A stretch of DNA of 64,000 bases from an uncultured Pseudomonadota bacterium (GTDB taxonomy: Bacteria; Pseudomonadota; Gammaproteobacteria; Steroidobacterales; Steroidobacteraceae), in the NCBI GenBank assembly GCA_903884105.1, contig CAISDJ010000105.1, positions 1 to 64,000 on the forward strand, in the 5' to 3' direction. Below are positions 47,449 to 56,412 of the stretch, one piece after another. The notes below the pieces were generated by a model. That model worked only from the letters and a program-made list of their open reading frames with translations. It made no database searches and was not told the DNA's origin. Numbering within the stretch: the first letter of the stretch is position 1; the number at the start of each line of letters is the position of its first letter. Both the position numbers and the translations under genes were made by a program.

Positions 47449-48205
47449 CGGCTCTCTCCGTCCTGGGCCGGTGTTGCAGGGAGGCAGCGGCCGGAGCGGC
47501 CAGTCCCAGCGTAGTGACCGCGAGTCGATACTTGGAAATGCGCTGCGGCGAGGGTGCAAGTTCCGTAATCAGCCGCTTGAACAAGGCAGGCAGCGTGTGG
47601 CGATACTTGAGTTCAAGTATCCATGTCTGGTCCAGTAACGGCGTCCCGACGCTGCGGTCATCGAACGCATGCGCGAGCCGTGCCGATGCCCGGAGGTCGC
47701 GGTCCAACGTCATCCGGATTGGATGGCCTTCAGCGGTGCCGACTCGCGCGGTCCGCTGATACGAGATCTGGCAGACCGGTTGCAGTTGCCGCCCAAGCAG
47801 GCGACGGTGAAACCAGAACCCCGGCCAGTCGACGGAGGCCGACGCGCCCTTCAGGAGGGGCAAGGAATCGATGCCGACCAGAGAACGCCGCTTGCTGACC
47901 CAGATCCTCGTCTTGGTCTTGCGCTCCAGGAAGATGGACTCGTTGCCGTTATAGCGCCGCACGCGGTACTTGCTGCGTCCGAACGAACCACTGCCGTGAA
48001 AGACATCAAAGCGGTTCGTGTCGAAGTAAAGGCTGGTGATGCCGTAGGTGTCGTGGTCTGCGCCGGTCCCGTTCGGGTCAGGCTCGAGGTGGGTTCGAGC
48101 CCACGCGCGGATCAACTCGACCCGGTCGGGAGGAATGAGGAACTTGATCTCCGACGCGAACTCGCGCCGCTCCACGGTACCTGAGTGGCGCTTCATCAGA
48201 CCCAT
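47441..48205 (-). CDS. VTC-domain (polyphosphate polymerase-like) protein
   Basis: The 254-residue product matches the VTC/CYTH-type tunnel domain. It has an early EIKFLI strand (E-x-K), YGITSLYFDTNRFDVF, SKYRVRRYNGNESIFLERKTKTRIWVSKRR, and a late WILELKYR with acidic and basic tunnel residues. In yeast this fold makes polyphosphate from ATP. It heads the VTC-DUF4956-CotH-DUF4159 series. A Met three codons in is an alternative start. No SPX domain is attached. Confidence 0.88.
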   Translation of the reverse strand: MGLMKRHSGTVERREFASEIKFLIPPDRVELIRAWARTHLEPDPNGTGADHDTYGITSLYFDTNRFDVFHGSGSFGRSKYRVRRYNGNESIFLERKTKTRIWVSKRRSLVGIDSLPLLKGASASVDWPGFWFHRRLLGRQLQPVCQISYQRTARVGTAEGHPIRMTLDRDLRASARLAHAFDDRSVGTPLLDQTWILELKYRHTLPALFKRLITELAPSPQRISKYRLAVTTLGLAAPAAASLQHRPRTERADA

Positions 48206-48280
48206 GGATTGACGATCTTGGCGACGCTGTCCATCCCGACACTCCGCATAACGCGCTTGACCTTAAGCCTGGTTGAATCC

Positions 48281-48380
48281 GGGGAAGTCAGGGAAGCCAG
48301 AATTGCCGCTGCTACGCATCTGATTTCCCTTGTCCGGCTTCGTAAGGCTTCCTCGCTTCCCCAGCTTCCCAGCTTCTCCA
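48281..48380. repeat. GGGAAGC / GCTTCCC facing units
   Basis: GGGGAAGTCAGGGAAGCCAG (48281-48300) faces a right arm of four GCTTCC-type 8-9 nt units (48336-48380: GCTTCCTC, GCTTCCCCA, GCTTCCCA, GCTTCTCC). This is a shorter relative of the octamer array at 44.1 kb. It fills the gap between the MBL-fold gene and the VTC gene, both on the minus strand. Confidence 0.6.
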
Positions 48381-48410
48381 GAGGCATGGCTCAGTGGCGT
48401 CCTGAACCCA

Positions 48411-49988
48411 TCAGAGGGTATTGGTTACCGGACAGCCCTGCACGTTGAGGCGTGCCGCTTCCGCGCTCGCGCAGAGCTTCACGGCATTCCCCGTCTGTTG
48501 CCGCAGCTGGCCCATGACTTCCTGCCACGTATGGATATTGCCGTGCACCGGCAGGTCCTTGTCCACGGTCAGGTTCCAGTGCTTCACGCTGTCGGGGTAG
48601 GCGTTGCCCCACCAGACGATGTCCCAGCCCTCATCGACGAGGTCGCCCTGCGCCACGAGGCGGTCGCGTGCGACGTAAGCGAACAGGCCCGACGAGAAAT
48701 GGCTGCTGTTGACCACACGATAGATGTCGAGCTCCATCGACTTGTCCTTGAGCTTCAGGTGATCGTCTACCGGGATGACGTTCACCGCCTTCGAGTTCTT
48801 TCCCAGCGCGTCCGGAAACAGCTTGGCCGACCGCGAAGTGACTTCCTTCACGTATGCCACGTTTTCCCGATTGGTGATGACCGTGAGTCCTTCCGACACC
48901 GCGGCCCGCAGCCCGCCGGTATGGTCGATATGGTGGTGCGACACGATGACGTGCGTGACGGGCTTGCCCGGCACGGTTGCGCGCGCCTTCTCGATGACGG
49001 CGAGCGCGTTTGCCTCGCTGCCATAGGTTTCATACAGCACCAGGTGATCGTCGAACTCGAACAGCGTTGAATTGCCGCCCGGCGTGACCTTCATGAACCA
49101 CACGCCCTTGCCCATCGGCACGGCGTCGACTTTGGGGCGGCCGGGGACGGGGGCAGCCGCTGAGCGCACATCCGCAGGGGCGGCGAGATCGGGAATCGTG
49201 CCGTTCACCACATACTTGTCGACGTAGATCTTCTGCTGCACCACGTTACGGAAATCACTGATCGTGTTGTAGCCGCTCGGCAGCACGAGGCCGTTGCCGT
49301 CAAGGGGCTGGTAGCCCGCATAGTGGGTGCGATACGTGACGTCGCCGAAATTCGGGTGCGGTGCGACCCAGCTGAGCCAGGCGGGCAGGTGCGTGTCGCT
49401 GTTGAAGGCGAGGACGAGGTGGTCGCCTTGGCGGGTCGTCAGGTCGAGTACTTGCAAGTTGTCCTGCTTGCGCAGCTTGCCGAGCTTCGTCGCCGGATCG
49501 AATGCCGCGCGCACGATGGACACCGGATTGTTCAGCATGTCGAGGCGCCGCGCGCGCACGGCGGCCTCAGGGACGCGTGCCGCCTTGCCGTCCGCGCCGA
49601 CATTGAAGGCGACGTCGCCGTCGAGGGAATTGTTCACGCGGATATCGCCATTCATGTTGCGTGCGTACGCAAAGACGAAGTCCTGGATGTTGCGCTGTTG
49701 CACGTTCATGCGGCCGTGCTCGAGGTCGATCACGCGCTGGTGGGCGCTGATGTTGATCCACTTCTGCGGGGCATCGGGCGTGCTCGAGATGTTGCCGCCG
49801 CCGTCCTGGTAGGCGATCTGGCCATAGCCGATGATCTTGAGCGACTTCGCGCCCATGACCTTGTCTTTGCCACCGAGAGCGGCAACCGCCTGGTTCACGA
49901 CATCCAGTTCAGCCGTCTGTGCATGGCCCACTCCCGCAAGGCTCGCGCCAGCCAGGCAACCGAGCAGCATTTGAGTCCAGCGCTTCAT
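48411..49988 (-). CDS. MBL-fold metallo-hydrolase, exported
   Basis: The 525-residue product has a signal peptide (about 1-23, ending VGHAQ). A 250-residue N-terminal region of unknown fold follows, then a metallo-beta-lactamase domain with the zinc motif VSHHHIDHTGG (about 371-381), a later VNSSHFSSG and a metal-bridging Asp in VAQGDLVDEGWD. The fold covers many hydrolases, so the substrate is unknown. The start at the second ATG was chosen for spacing from AGGGGG. It is divergent from the paralog/TonB locus. Confidence 0.88.
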   Translation of the reverse strand: MKRWTQMLLGCLAGASLAGVGHAQTAELDVVNQAVAALGGKDKVMGAKSLKIIGYGQIAYQDGGGNISSTPDAPQKWINISAHQRVIDLEHGRMNVQQRNIQDFVFAYARNMNGDIRVNNSLDGDVAFNVGADGKAARVPEAAVRARRLDMLNNPVSIVRAAFDPATKLGKLRKQDNLQVLDLTTRQGDHLVLAFNSDTHLPAWLSWVAPHPNFGDVTYRTHYAGYQPLDGNGLVLPSGYNTISDFRNVVQQKIYVDKYVVNGTIPDLAAPADVRSAAAPVPGRPKVDAVPMGKGVWFMKVTPGGNSTLFEFDDHLVLYETYGSEANALAVIEKARATVPGKPVTHVIVSHHHIDHTGGLRAAVSEGLTVITNRENVAYVKEVTSRSAKLFPDALGKNSKAVNVIPVDDHLKLKDKSMELDIYRVVNSSHFSSGLFAYVARDRLVAQGDLVDEGWDIVWWGNAYPDSVKHWNLTVDKDLPVHGNIHTWQEVMGQLRQQTGNAVKLCASAEAARLNVQGCPVTNTL

Positions 49989-50470
49989 CATCAACCCCCT
50001 GTTCGGATTCGGTTTCGGTCGGGGCAGCCGCCCTGAAAGTGACACTGCAGCAACCCCTGCCCGTTGTCCACACTAGCAGCGCGTGGTCGCCCGTTGCCAG
50101 TCGCAATCGCGGCCACGTCTGCCGGGACCGGGCTTGGGCCCGCCGATCCCGCCATGTCTCTTTCGCTGGATGCATGAGGATCGTCGACACCGCTGCGTAT
50201 TGGTTTTCTAGGGTGACCCGTGTCGGCACCGGAGTTATTGTGGCGATGCAGCACGATAGAGCGGCCAAGGTCGCGCGGGAACTTGCGCGAACGATTGCGG
50301 GTCAGTTTGTGTTGCCGCGCGGGCTCTACAGAGGGTCGCCGTTTGATGCATTAGATCGTGGATGGAGCTTTGTGAGAGCATGCGCTCCGTTCTGCAATCC
50401 CGGGTCGCGGCCGGTCAGCGCCAGCGTGCGCGCAAGGTTTCAGGTTCTTCATGATGAGGTAGGGGTAGCG
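49989..50470. other. Divergent intergenic region, no gene recognised
   Basis: The 482 bp between the MBL-fold gene and the first paralog hold no recognisable gene. The frame of the following gene stays open throughout, but the stretch has no signal-peptide or family features, and the AGGGG-preceded ATG at 50471 begins a clear signal peptide. Both divergent promoters must lie here; no consensus is evident by eye. Confidence 0.5.
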
Positions 50471-51538
50471 ATGTCAATTCTTCGTCGGTTTGCGGTGCTC
50501 ATGGCCTGTTCGGTCGTGCTCGGCAGTGCGAGTTTCGCGCAGGGGCGCGCTGGCAGCCTGAGTGCCCGCATGGTCGATCCCAATGGCGCGGTGATCACGA
50601 ACCTCGAATCCGTGACCGTGACGATGACCAACAAGGCAACGGGCGAAGTGAAGTCGCTGCCCTTGCCGGCCTCGGGTACGTTCACGATTGCGGGCCTCGC
50701 GGCTGGCAACTACGACCTCGTCATCCCGATCGGCTGCTGCATGTACACCCGCTACGAACAGCAGGGCATCCAGATCGAGGCCGGCAAGGAGAGCAAGGTC
50801 GATCTGCCGGTTTCCTGGGGCATGAACCTCGGCACCATCGGTGACGATCCGGTGCAGCTCGCCAACGACATGCGGGTCACTGCCGGCGATGTTTCGGGTC
50901 CGACTCCCCGCATGCCCGACGGCAAGGTGGACTTCAGCGGCTTCTGGGCGAACTTCCCCGCGCCTCCGGGGCAGGGTCCGAGGCTGCCGCCGATGCAGCC
51001 TTGGGCAGCCGAAATGCAGCAGCAGCTGCAGAAGCTGAACACGCAGAACGCCGGCGCTTACTGCCTGCCGCAGCATGCGATTCCGATCGCGATGTCGTTC
51101 CCGTACAAGATTTACCAGACGAAGGATGCGCTGATCTCGGTCACCGAATTCGTGACGCCCGGCTGGCGCCAGGTGTTCATGGACGGGCGTCCTCATCCGG
51201 CGGCCGACGACTGGAATCCGGCCTGGCTCGGCCACTCCACGGGCAAGTGGGAAGGCGATACGCTGGTCATCGACACAGTCGGCTACAACGAAATCACGCC
51301 CGGATTCGCGGTGCACTCGGAGAAGTTGCATGTGATCGAGCGGTGGCGTCGTCCGAATCGGGCCCGCCTCGAAGTCGAGATCACCGCCACCGATCCGGAG
51401 GCGTGGACCGGTGAATACAAGACGAGCTTCGCGGCGAGCCTGATTCCGAACCAGGAAGTGCTCGAGTTCATTTGCGCGGAGAACAACCAGGACGTGAACC
51501 ATTGGCGCACGGACCGTGCCTGGAGAGGCCGTCCCTGA
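50471..51538 (+). CDS. Exported TTR-like-domain protein, paralog A
   Basis: The 355-residue product is the first of five related proteins. It has a signal peptide (about 1-23), then a carboxypeptidase-regulatory/transthyretin-like beta domain (ARMVDPNGAVITNLESVTVTM ... GTFTIAGLAAGNYDLVIPIGCCMY, about 30-120). A linker (MNLGTIGDDP) leads to an uncharacterised C-terminal domain (WANFPAP ... AYCLPQHAIPIAMSFPYKIYQTKD ... RQVFMDGRPHPAADDWNPAWLGHSTGKWEGDTLVIDTVGYNEIT ... EVEITATDPEAWTG ... FICAENNQD). It is the most diverged copy at the C-terminus. It precedes the sigma/FecR genes, so it may share their regulation. Function unknown. Confidence 0.82.
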   Translation: MSILRRFAVLMACSVVLGSASFAQGRAGSLSARMVDPNGAVITNLESVTVTMTNKATGEVKSLPLPASGTFTIAGLAAGNYDLVIPIGCCMYTRYEQQGIQIEAGKESKVDLPVSWGMNLGTIGDDPVQLANDMRVTAGDVSGPTPRMPDGKVDFSGFWANFPAPPGQGPRLPPMQPWAAEMQQQLQKLNTQNAGAYCLPQHAIPIAMSFPYKIYQTKDALISVTEFVTPGWRQVFMDGRPHPAADDWNPAWLGHSTGKWEGDTLVIDTVGYNEITPGFAVHSEKLHVIERWRRPNRARLEVEITATDPEAWTGEYKTSFAASLIPNQEVLEFICAENNQDVNHWRTDRAWRGRP

Positions 51539-51560
51539 GCGACGATTTGAGTTGAGCGCC

Positions 51561-52076
51561 ATGTCTCCGGAAGGCAATCCGCACGCGTCCCCCGACAGTA
51601 CGGCATTCATTGCCGATCTGCGGCCGGCGCTCGTTGCCTATTTCCGGCGCCGTTGCGGCAACGCCGCCGAAGCCGAGGACCTTGCGCAGGACGTGATCCT
51701 CAGGGCCTTGACCCATGCCGAGTGGACCTCGGCGGAGGAGGCGAGGGGTTACATATTCCGGATCGCGCTCAACCGCTGGCGGGATCGAGGCCGCCGCCAG
51801 GTGACGCACGGCACGGAAATCGCCTGGGATGACGAAAGTGCGCAGTCGGTAGGTGAGGAAATCTCGCCCGAGCGCGTATTGAGTAGTCAGGAGCAACTGC
51901 GCCGGATTGCCGTTGCCCTGCAGGAACTTGAGCCGCGGACCCGCGACATCTTCGTCCTGTGCCGGCTTGAACAGATGAAGCAGAAGGAGATCGCCGACTT
52001 GCTCGGGATCTCGGTCAGCGCGGTGGAGAAGCACCTCGTGAGGGCGCTCGCCCACGTGGCGCGACGGATGGACTAA
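51561..52076 (+). CDS. ECF sigma factor (FecI-like)
   Basis: The 171-residue sigma-70-family protein has region 2 (LVAYFRRRCGNAAEAEDLAQDVILRAL ... YIFRIALNRWRDRGRR, about 25-85). Region 4 follows (LQELEPRTRDIFVLCRLEQMKQKEIADLLGISVSAVEKHLVRALAHVARR, about 115-168). It is followed after 2 bp by fecR and then by an STN-bearing TonB receptor, the standard FecIRA cell-surface signalling arrangement. It likely directs transcription of that receptor and perhaps of the paralogs. Confidence 0.94.
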   Translation: MSPEGNPHASPDSTAFIADLRPALVAYFRRRCGNAAEAEDLAQDVILRALTHAEWTSAEEARGYIFRIALNRWRDRGRRQVTHGTEIAWDDESAQSVGEEISPERVLSSQEQLRRIAVALQELEPRTRDIFVLCRLEQMKQKEIADLLGISVSAVEKHLVRALAHVARRMD

Positions 52077-52078
52077 CG

Positions 52079-53137
52079 ATGACGTTTATCGGCAACAGCG
52101 ATCCTTCCGAGGCGCTGCCCACCATTGACGAGTGGGCAGCCGCTACGGTCCTGCGCCGGCAGACGGGCGAATGGACCGCAGACGATCAGCGGGAGTTCGA
52201 CGCAAGACTTGCGGATCCCGCTGTTGCGAAGGCGTTTGCCAGCGCGAGCAGCGCCTGGCGGGCAGTCGGGGAGCATGCCACCGCGCCCGAATTGATGGTG
52301 CTGCGGGAACAGGCGCTTGCCGGGGTGCGGCGCACGAACCTGCAACGCTGGTTCATGCCGCGGCGGGTCCTGCAGTGGGGTGCAGCCGCAGCCGTCGTTG
52401 CCTTCCTCGCCGTCGGCCTGATGGTGGGTACGCTGTTCGATGACGTCACCGAGGCGAGCTTTGCGACCGAGATCGGCGAGCAGCGCATCGTCGAACTCGA
52501 GGACCATTCGCGGATTGCGCTGGATGCCGGCACTACGCTGCGGGTCCGGTTGGCGCGAGACTCAAGGATCGTCGAGCTGGTGCAGGGGCAGGCACAGTTC
52601 ATGGTGGCGCACGATCCGCGCCGGCCTTTCCGCGTGCAGGCGGGAGAGCACACGATCACTGCCGTCGGTACGTCCTTCAACGTCGAGTACCTGGATCAGC
52701 GCATGGAAGTGGCGATGGTCGAGGGCAAGGTCGCGGTGAGCATCGGGGCGCCTGCCGATGAAGCCGTAGGGTCCGTCTCGAGGGTCGCCGTTGCGGGCAA
52801 GGGAACCGTGACCGACCTGGTGGCGGGCGAGGCGCTCCGCGTCGACGCTGACGGGCGCACCCGGCTCGACCGGAAAGCGGACATTGATGCGGTTATTGCA
52901 TGGCGGCAGGGCAAGATCATCCTGAAGGACACGCCACTCGGCGAGGCCGTGCGCCGGCTGAATCGCTATTCCCGATTGCAGGTCAGGATCGGCGACGCAT
53001 CCCTGGCTGCCTTGCACGTCAGCGGAGTGTTCGAATCGGGCGATACGCTGGCTTTCGTCGAGGCGCTGCAGTCCTACCTCCCGGTTGTGGTGTACCGGGA
53101 TGGGCCGGATCTCTTGAGTCTCTCTCCGCGTCAGTAG
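52079..53137 (+). CDS. FecR-family anti-sigma / signal transducer
   Basis: The 352-residue product has the FecR N-terminal DUF4880-type helix region (TIDEWAAATVLRRQTGEWTADDQREFDARLADP, about 14-48) and one membrane helix (about 99-122). The periplasmic FecR domain follows (ELEDHSRIALDAGTTLRV ... ELVQGQAQFMVAHDPRRPFRVQAGEHTITAVGTSFNVE). A C-terminal STN-interacting-type region has TPLGEAVRRLNRYSRLQVRIGD. It should relay receptor occupancy to the sigma factor encoded just upstream. Confidence 0.94.
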   Translation: MTFIGNSDPSEALPTIDEWAAATVLRRQTGEWTADDQREFDARLADPAVAKAFASASSAWRAVGEHATAPELMVLREQALAGVRRTNLQRWFMPRRVLQWGAAAAVVAFLAVGLMVGTLFDDVTEASFATEIGEQRIVELEDHSRIALDAGTTLRVRLARDSRIVELVQGQAQFMVAHDPRRPFRVQAGEHTITAVGTSFNVEYLDQRMEVAMVEGKVAVSIGAPADEAVGSVSRVAVAGKGTVTDLVAGEALRVDADGRTRLDRKADIDAVIAWRQGKIILKDTPLGEAVRRLNRYSRLQVRIGDASLAALHVSGVFESGDTLAFVEALQSYLPVVVYRDGPDLLSLSPRQ

Positions 53138-53189
53138 AGTATTCCTCCAAGGGGTCCCCCAATGTAGGGGACGCTCGCGCTTGCGGGGG

Positions 53190-56189
53190 ATGAAAAGAGC
53201 AATGTCCTTGTCGACGAGGATCTTTCGACTGCGCGCGTATTCAAGTACGGCGGCGGGGATCGTTTGTCGTTTCCTGCCGCTTCGCCCCCGCATGCGTGCC
53301 ACAGAGGCAGCCTTCCGGATGGCCACACCTGGCATGGGGCGGGCGTTGGTAGCCGGCCTCTGCATCGTGCTCTGCTTGCCTGTCAGCCTGAATGCTGCCG
53401 TTCCACAGAGCCGCATCGCCGACAACACCAGTCTCTACGACTTCGATATCGCAAGTCAGGACCTGCACAGCTCACTGCAGTCGGTGGCCCTCGCCACGAA
53501 CCTGCGTCTGCTTTATCGCTCGGATATCGTCGCTGGCGTTGTCAGCCCGGCGCTCAGGGCGCGTTGCACGGTCCAGCAGGCCATCGAGGCGTTGCTCGCG
53601 GGGACCCATCTCAATCACGAGGTGCTGTCGTCCGGCGTGATCCTCATCCGTCGCAACGACCCCACGCTCGTTGACCGCATCCGCGAAGCGCTGGTGCGTC
53701 GCCGCGAAGCGCCGGTGGCGGTGGCCCTGGACGACGGCAACGGGCAGGTCGCAGCAGCCGCCACCGTCCTTGAGGAAATCATCGTCACGGCGCAGAAGCG
53801 CGAGGAGTCGGCGCAGGCCATTCCGGTTGCCATCAACGTCGTGTCGGGCCGAACCCTGGTCGAAGAGGGCGTCCGCGAGGTCAAGGACGTCGGCAAGACG
53901 GCGACGGCACTCGAGATCAACACGCGGCAGGGACAGGCCACCGTGGTCGGCATGCGCGGCATGCAGCAGCAGGGCTTCGCGCCGACGGGCGATACGCTGA
54001 CGGCCGTGCACCTGGACGGCGTCTTCCTCAATAATTTCTGGGGCATGAACGGGATGATGTTCGACCTCGAGCGGGTCGAAGTCCTGGCCGGTCCGCAAGG
54101 GACTTTGTACGGGCGCAATGCAGCGGCCGGCGCCGTCAATCTCATTACCACCCGGCCGGGTGATCAGCTGGCGGCCAACGCATCGGTCGAGTACGGCAGC
54201 TTCAATACCTTCCGGACCGATGCGGGCATCAGCGTGCCGTTCAGCGACACGCTGGCCTTGCGGGTTGCCGGCACTCGCTATACGCGCGATGCGCTGTACT
54301 CCGACGGCGAGGCGGGGATCGACCAGTGGGCAGGCCGCCTGTCCGTGAACTGGAAACCGACGCCTGCTGATACCCTGTACCTGACCTACGACCACATCAA
54401 TACTGGCGGCACGAACGAGGGCGGCGGGCTGTACGCCGTGGATCCCGATGTCCGTGCCTACAATCCGGCGACCAATACGTTTCTAGCGGCACCACCCGAG
54501 TCGGTGACCCGCTTCATCGGCACGGTGGGCGATCCCTACGACAATGCCGGCTATGTGGCGGCTCGCGGCCAGGTGTTCTCCGGCAAGATCCAGTCCGTCC
54601 ATTGGGGCGCGATGGCCCAGTACACGCACGATTTCGGCGCTTTCGACTCCGTGCTGCTGGTCAGTCATCGCGAGCTCGAGGCCATCTCGCAGACCGCGAC
54701 GAAAGCAGTCGGTGCCCCGTTCCCGCAATTGTTTCCGCAGGTTGCCGATACGGACGTTGCCGAACTGCGGTTCGTGTCCGATGACCAGGGGTCGTGGAAG
54801 TGGGTGGGCGGCCTGTTCTGGCTGAAGAGCGCCGCCTTGCACGGCAATGCCGTGCCGAACAGTCTCGAACCCGCCCCCGGCTTCCCGGGATTCGTTGCCA
54901 CCGCGACAGGATCCGTTTCCACGCTGGGCACGCCGGCACCGGATCCCAACACGGGGCTGAACGTGCCGGGATGTCCTTGCGTGTCCGGGTTCTCTCCGGT
55001 CAATGGCGAGACGACGGCCTATGCCGCCTACGGCCAGACGACCTGGACGCCTGTCGCGCTGGATCGCTGGCACTTCACGGCCGGGCTGCGCTACTCGTAC
55101 GACAGCAAGCGATCGACGCAGGGATACTTCGTGAACAGCGTGCTGCAGAGCCTGTGGGTGCCGGATGCGAACAGCATCCCGGATTTCCTGTCCGCCTCGA
55201 TCATCACGCCGGCTCAGGCCGCGGGAACGAACATCCCGCCCACAGTCGTGCATACCGACGGCTCCGGCACGTGGAGCCAGGTGCAGTACCGCTTCGGCGT
55301 CGAATACACCGTCGACGAGCGGTCGATGCTGTATGGCACGATCGCAACGGGTTACAAATCGGGCGGCTTCGCCTACGGCTCGACACCGAAGCTCAAGCCC
55401 GAGACATTGCTTGCGTACGAGATCGGCTCGAAGAACCGCTTCCTGGGCGATTCGCTGCAGCTGAATGCGGCGGCCTGGTGGTACGACTACACGGATCTCG
55501 AAGTCGCCGTCTCGCGGCCCATTCCTCCGCCCTTTCCGTTCGTCAACAACGTGCCCCAGACGGTCGTGCCGTCCGTGGCCAGCGCAGGCAGGGTCAATCT
55601 CGGCGGCTTCTCGTTCGATTTCGACTGGGCGGTGACGCCCCGCGATCGCCTTGGGATTTCGTCGACGTATGTCTACAGCCGCATTGTCGATGGCCGGGAA
55701 ACCCTGGACGGCGTCGTGACCGAAGTGATCCGCGAGAGTCAGCGTCTCGGCGATGCACCGAAGTGGCAATGGCTCGGCCGCTACTCGCATCGCTTCGATC
55801 TGGCCGGAGGCGCGTCGATCGTGCCCGCACTGAAGTACCAGTGGCAGAGCACGAAACATGACGACGGCACGATCCCTGCCGGCAGCGTGCTGCCCGGCGC
55901 CACGTCGGTCGACCCGGTCAGCGGAACGTTCAACCTGGCGCGGGAAGTGCCAGGGCAGACCACGATCCCTGCGCAACGGATCATGGACCTGCAGGTCAAG
56001 TTCGTGCCGGCAAGCAGCGCGTGGGACTTGACCGCCTATGTCCACAACCTGACCGATGAACTCGAGATCAAACAGCTGTTCTATGCGGCCAATCCGCTCG
56101 GCGGCGGGCCCACCGGCAATTATGGGCACACCACCGCGCTGCTCGGTGAGCCGAGAACGGTTGGCGTGATACTGAACCTGCGGTTCTAG
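53190..56189 (+). CDS. TonB-dependent receptor with N-terminal STN signalling domain
   Basis: The roughly 999-residue outer-membrane receptor has an export signal (hydrophobic MGRALVAGLCIVLCLPVSLNA). An STN domain follows (YDFDIASQDLHSSLQSVALATNLRLLYRSD, about 75-150), then a TonB box/plug start EEIIVTAQKREESAQAIPVAI (about 198). The plug has RVEVLAGPQGTLYGRNAAAGAVN, and the barrel ends VILNLRF. STN plus the adjacent sigma/FecR pair mark it as a transducing receptor. The start is uncertain: 53190, 53202 and 53292 are all possible, the last giving the neatest signal peptide. Plug wording suggests the large sugar/aromatic/xenobiotic receptor group rather than siderophores, but the ligand is unknown. 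Confidence 0.9.
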   Translation: MKRAMSLSTRIFRLRAYSSTAAGIVCRFLPLRPRMRATEAAFRMATPGMGRALVAGLCIVLCLPVSLNAAVPQSRIADNTSLYDFDIASQDLHSSLQSVALATNLRLLYRSDIVAGVVSPALRARCTVQQAIEALLAGTHLNHEVLSSGVILIRRNDPTLVDRIREALVRRREAPVAVALDDGNGQVAAAATVLEEIIVTAQKREESAQAIPVAINVVSGRTLVEEGVREVKDVGKTATALEINTRQGQATVVGMRGMQQQGFAPTGDTLTAVHLDGVFLNNFWGMNGMMFDLERVEVLAGPQGTLYGRNAAAGAVNLITTRPGDQLAANASVEYGSFNTFRTDAGISVPFSDTLALRVAGTRYTRDALYSDGEAGIDQWAGRLSVNWKPTPADTLYLTYDHINTGGTNEGGGLYAVDPDVRAYNPATNTFLAAPPESVTRFIGTVGDPYDNAGYVAARGQVFSGKIQSVHWGAMAQYTHDFGAFDSVLLVSHRELEAISQTATKAVGAPFPQLFPQVADTDVAELRFVSDDQGSWKWVGGLFWLKSAALHGNAVPNSLEPAPGFPGFVATATGSVSTLGTPAPDPNTGLNVPGCPCVSGFSPVNGETTAYAAYGQTTWTPVALDRWHFTAGLRYSYDSKRSTQGYFVNSVLQSLWVPDANSIPDFLSASIITPAQAAGTNIPPTVVHTDGSGTWSQVQYRFGVEYTVDERSMLYGTIATGYKSGGFAYGSTPKLKPETLLAYEIGSKNRFLGDSLQLNAAAWWYDYTDLEVAVSRPIPPPFPFVNNVPQTVVPSVASAGRVNLGGFSFDFDWAVTPRDRLGISSTYVYSRIVDGRETLDGVVTEVIRESQRLGDAPKWQWLGRYSHRFDLAGGASIVPALKYQWQSTKHDDGTIPAGSVLPGATSVDPVSGTFNLAREVPGQTTIPAQRIMDLQVKFVPASSAWDLTAYVHNLTDELEIKQLFYAANPLGGGPTGNYGHTTALLGEPRTVGVILNLRF

Positions 56190-56412
56190 GTCGTTCAGAG
56201 ATTCCCTCTGCCTTCCCCCCAGGCGGCCCGGAATTGTTGGCACGCAGCAATGGCGTGTCGTTCCTGCTTGCCATGAACTTAACGTGATGAGGATTCCCCC
56301 GCATCGTGCGTATTGACGGGGAAGGGCAGAGTCCATCTGCTCGCTGAACACGGCTGCCGCAGATCGAAAGCTGCAGCAGTTGGCGCAGGTTCCGATCAGG
56401 GGCGAGACAATA

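Noticed and set aside
49919-50470. N-terminal extension of paralog A
   Set aside because: The frame is open upstream, but it overlaps the divergent MBL gene start, lacks features, and the ATG at 50471 has AGGGG and a signal peptide like the other copies.
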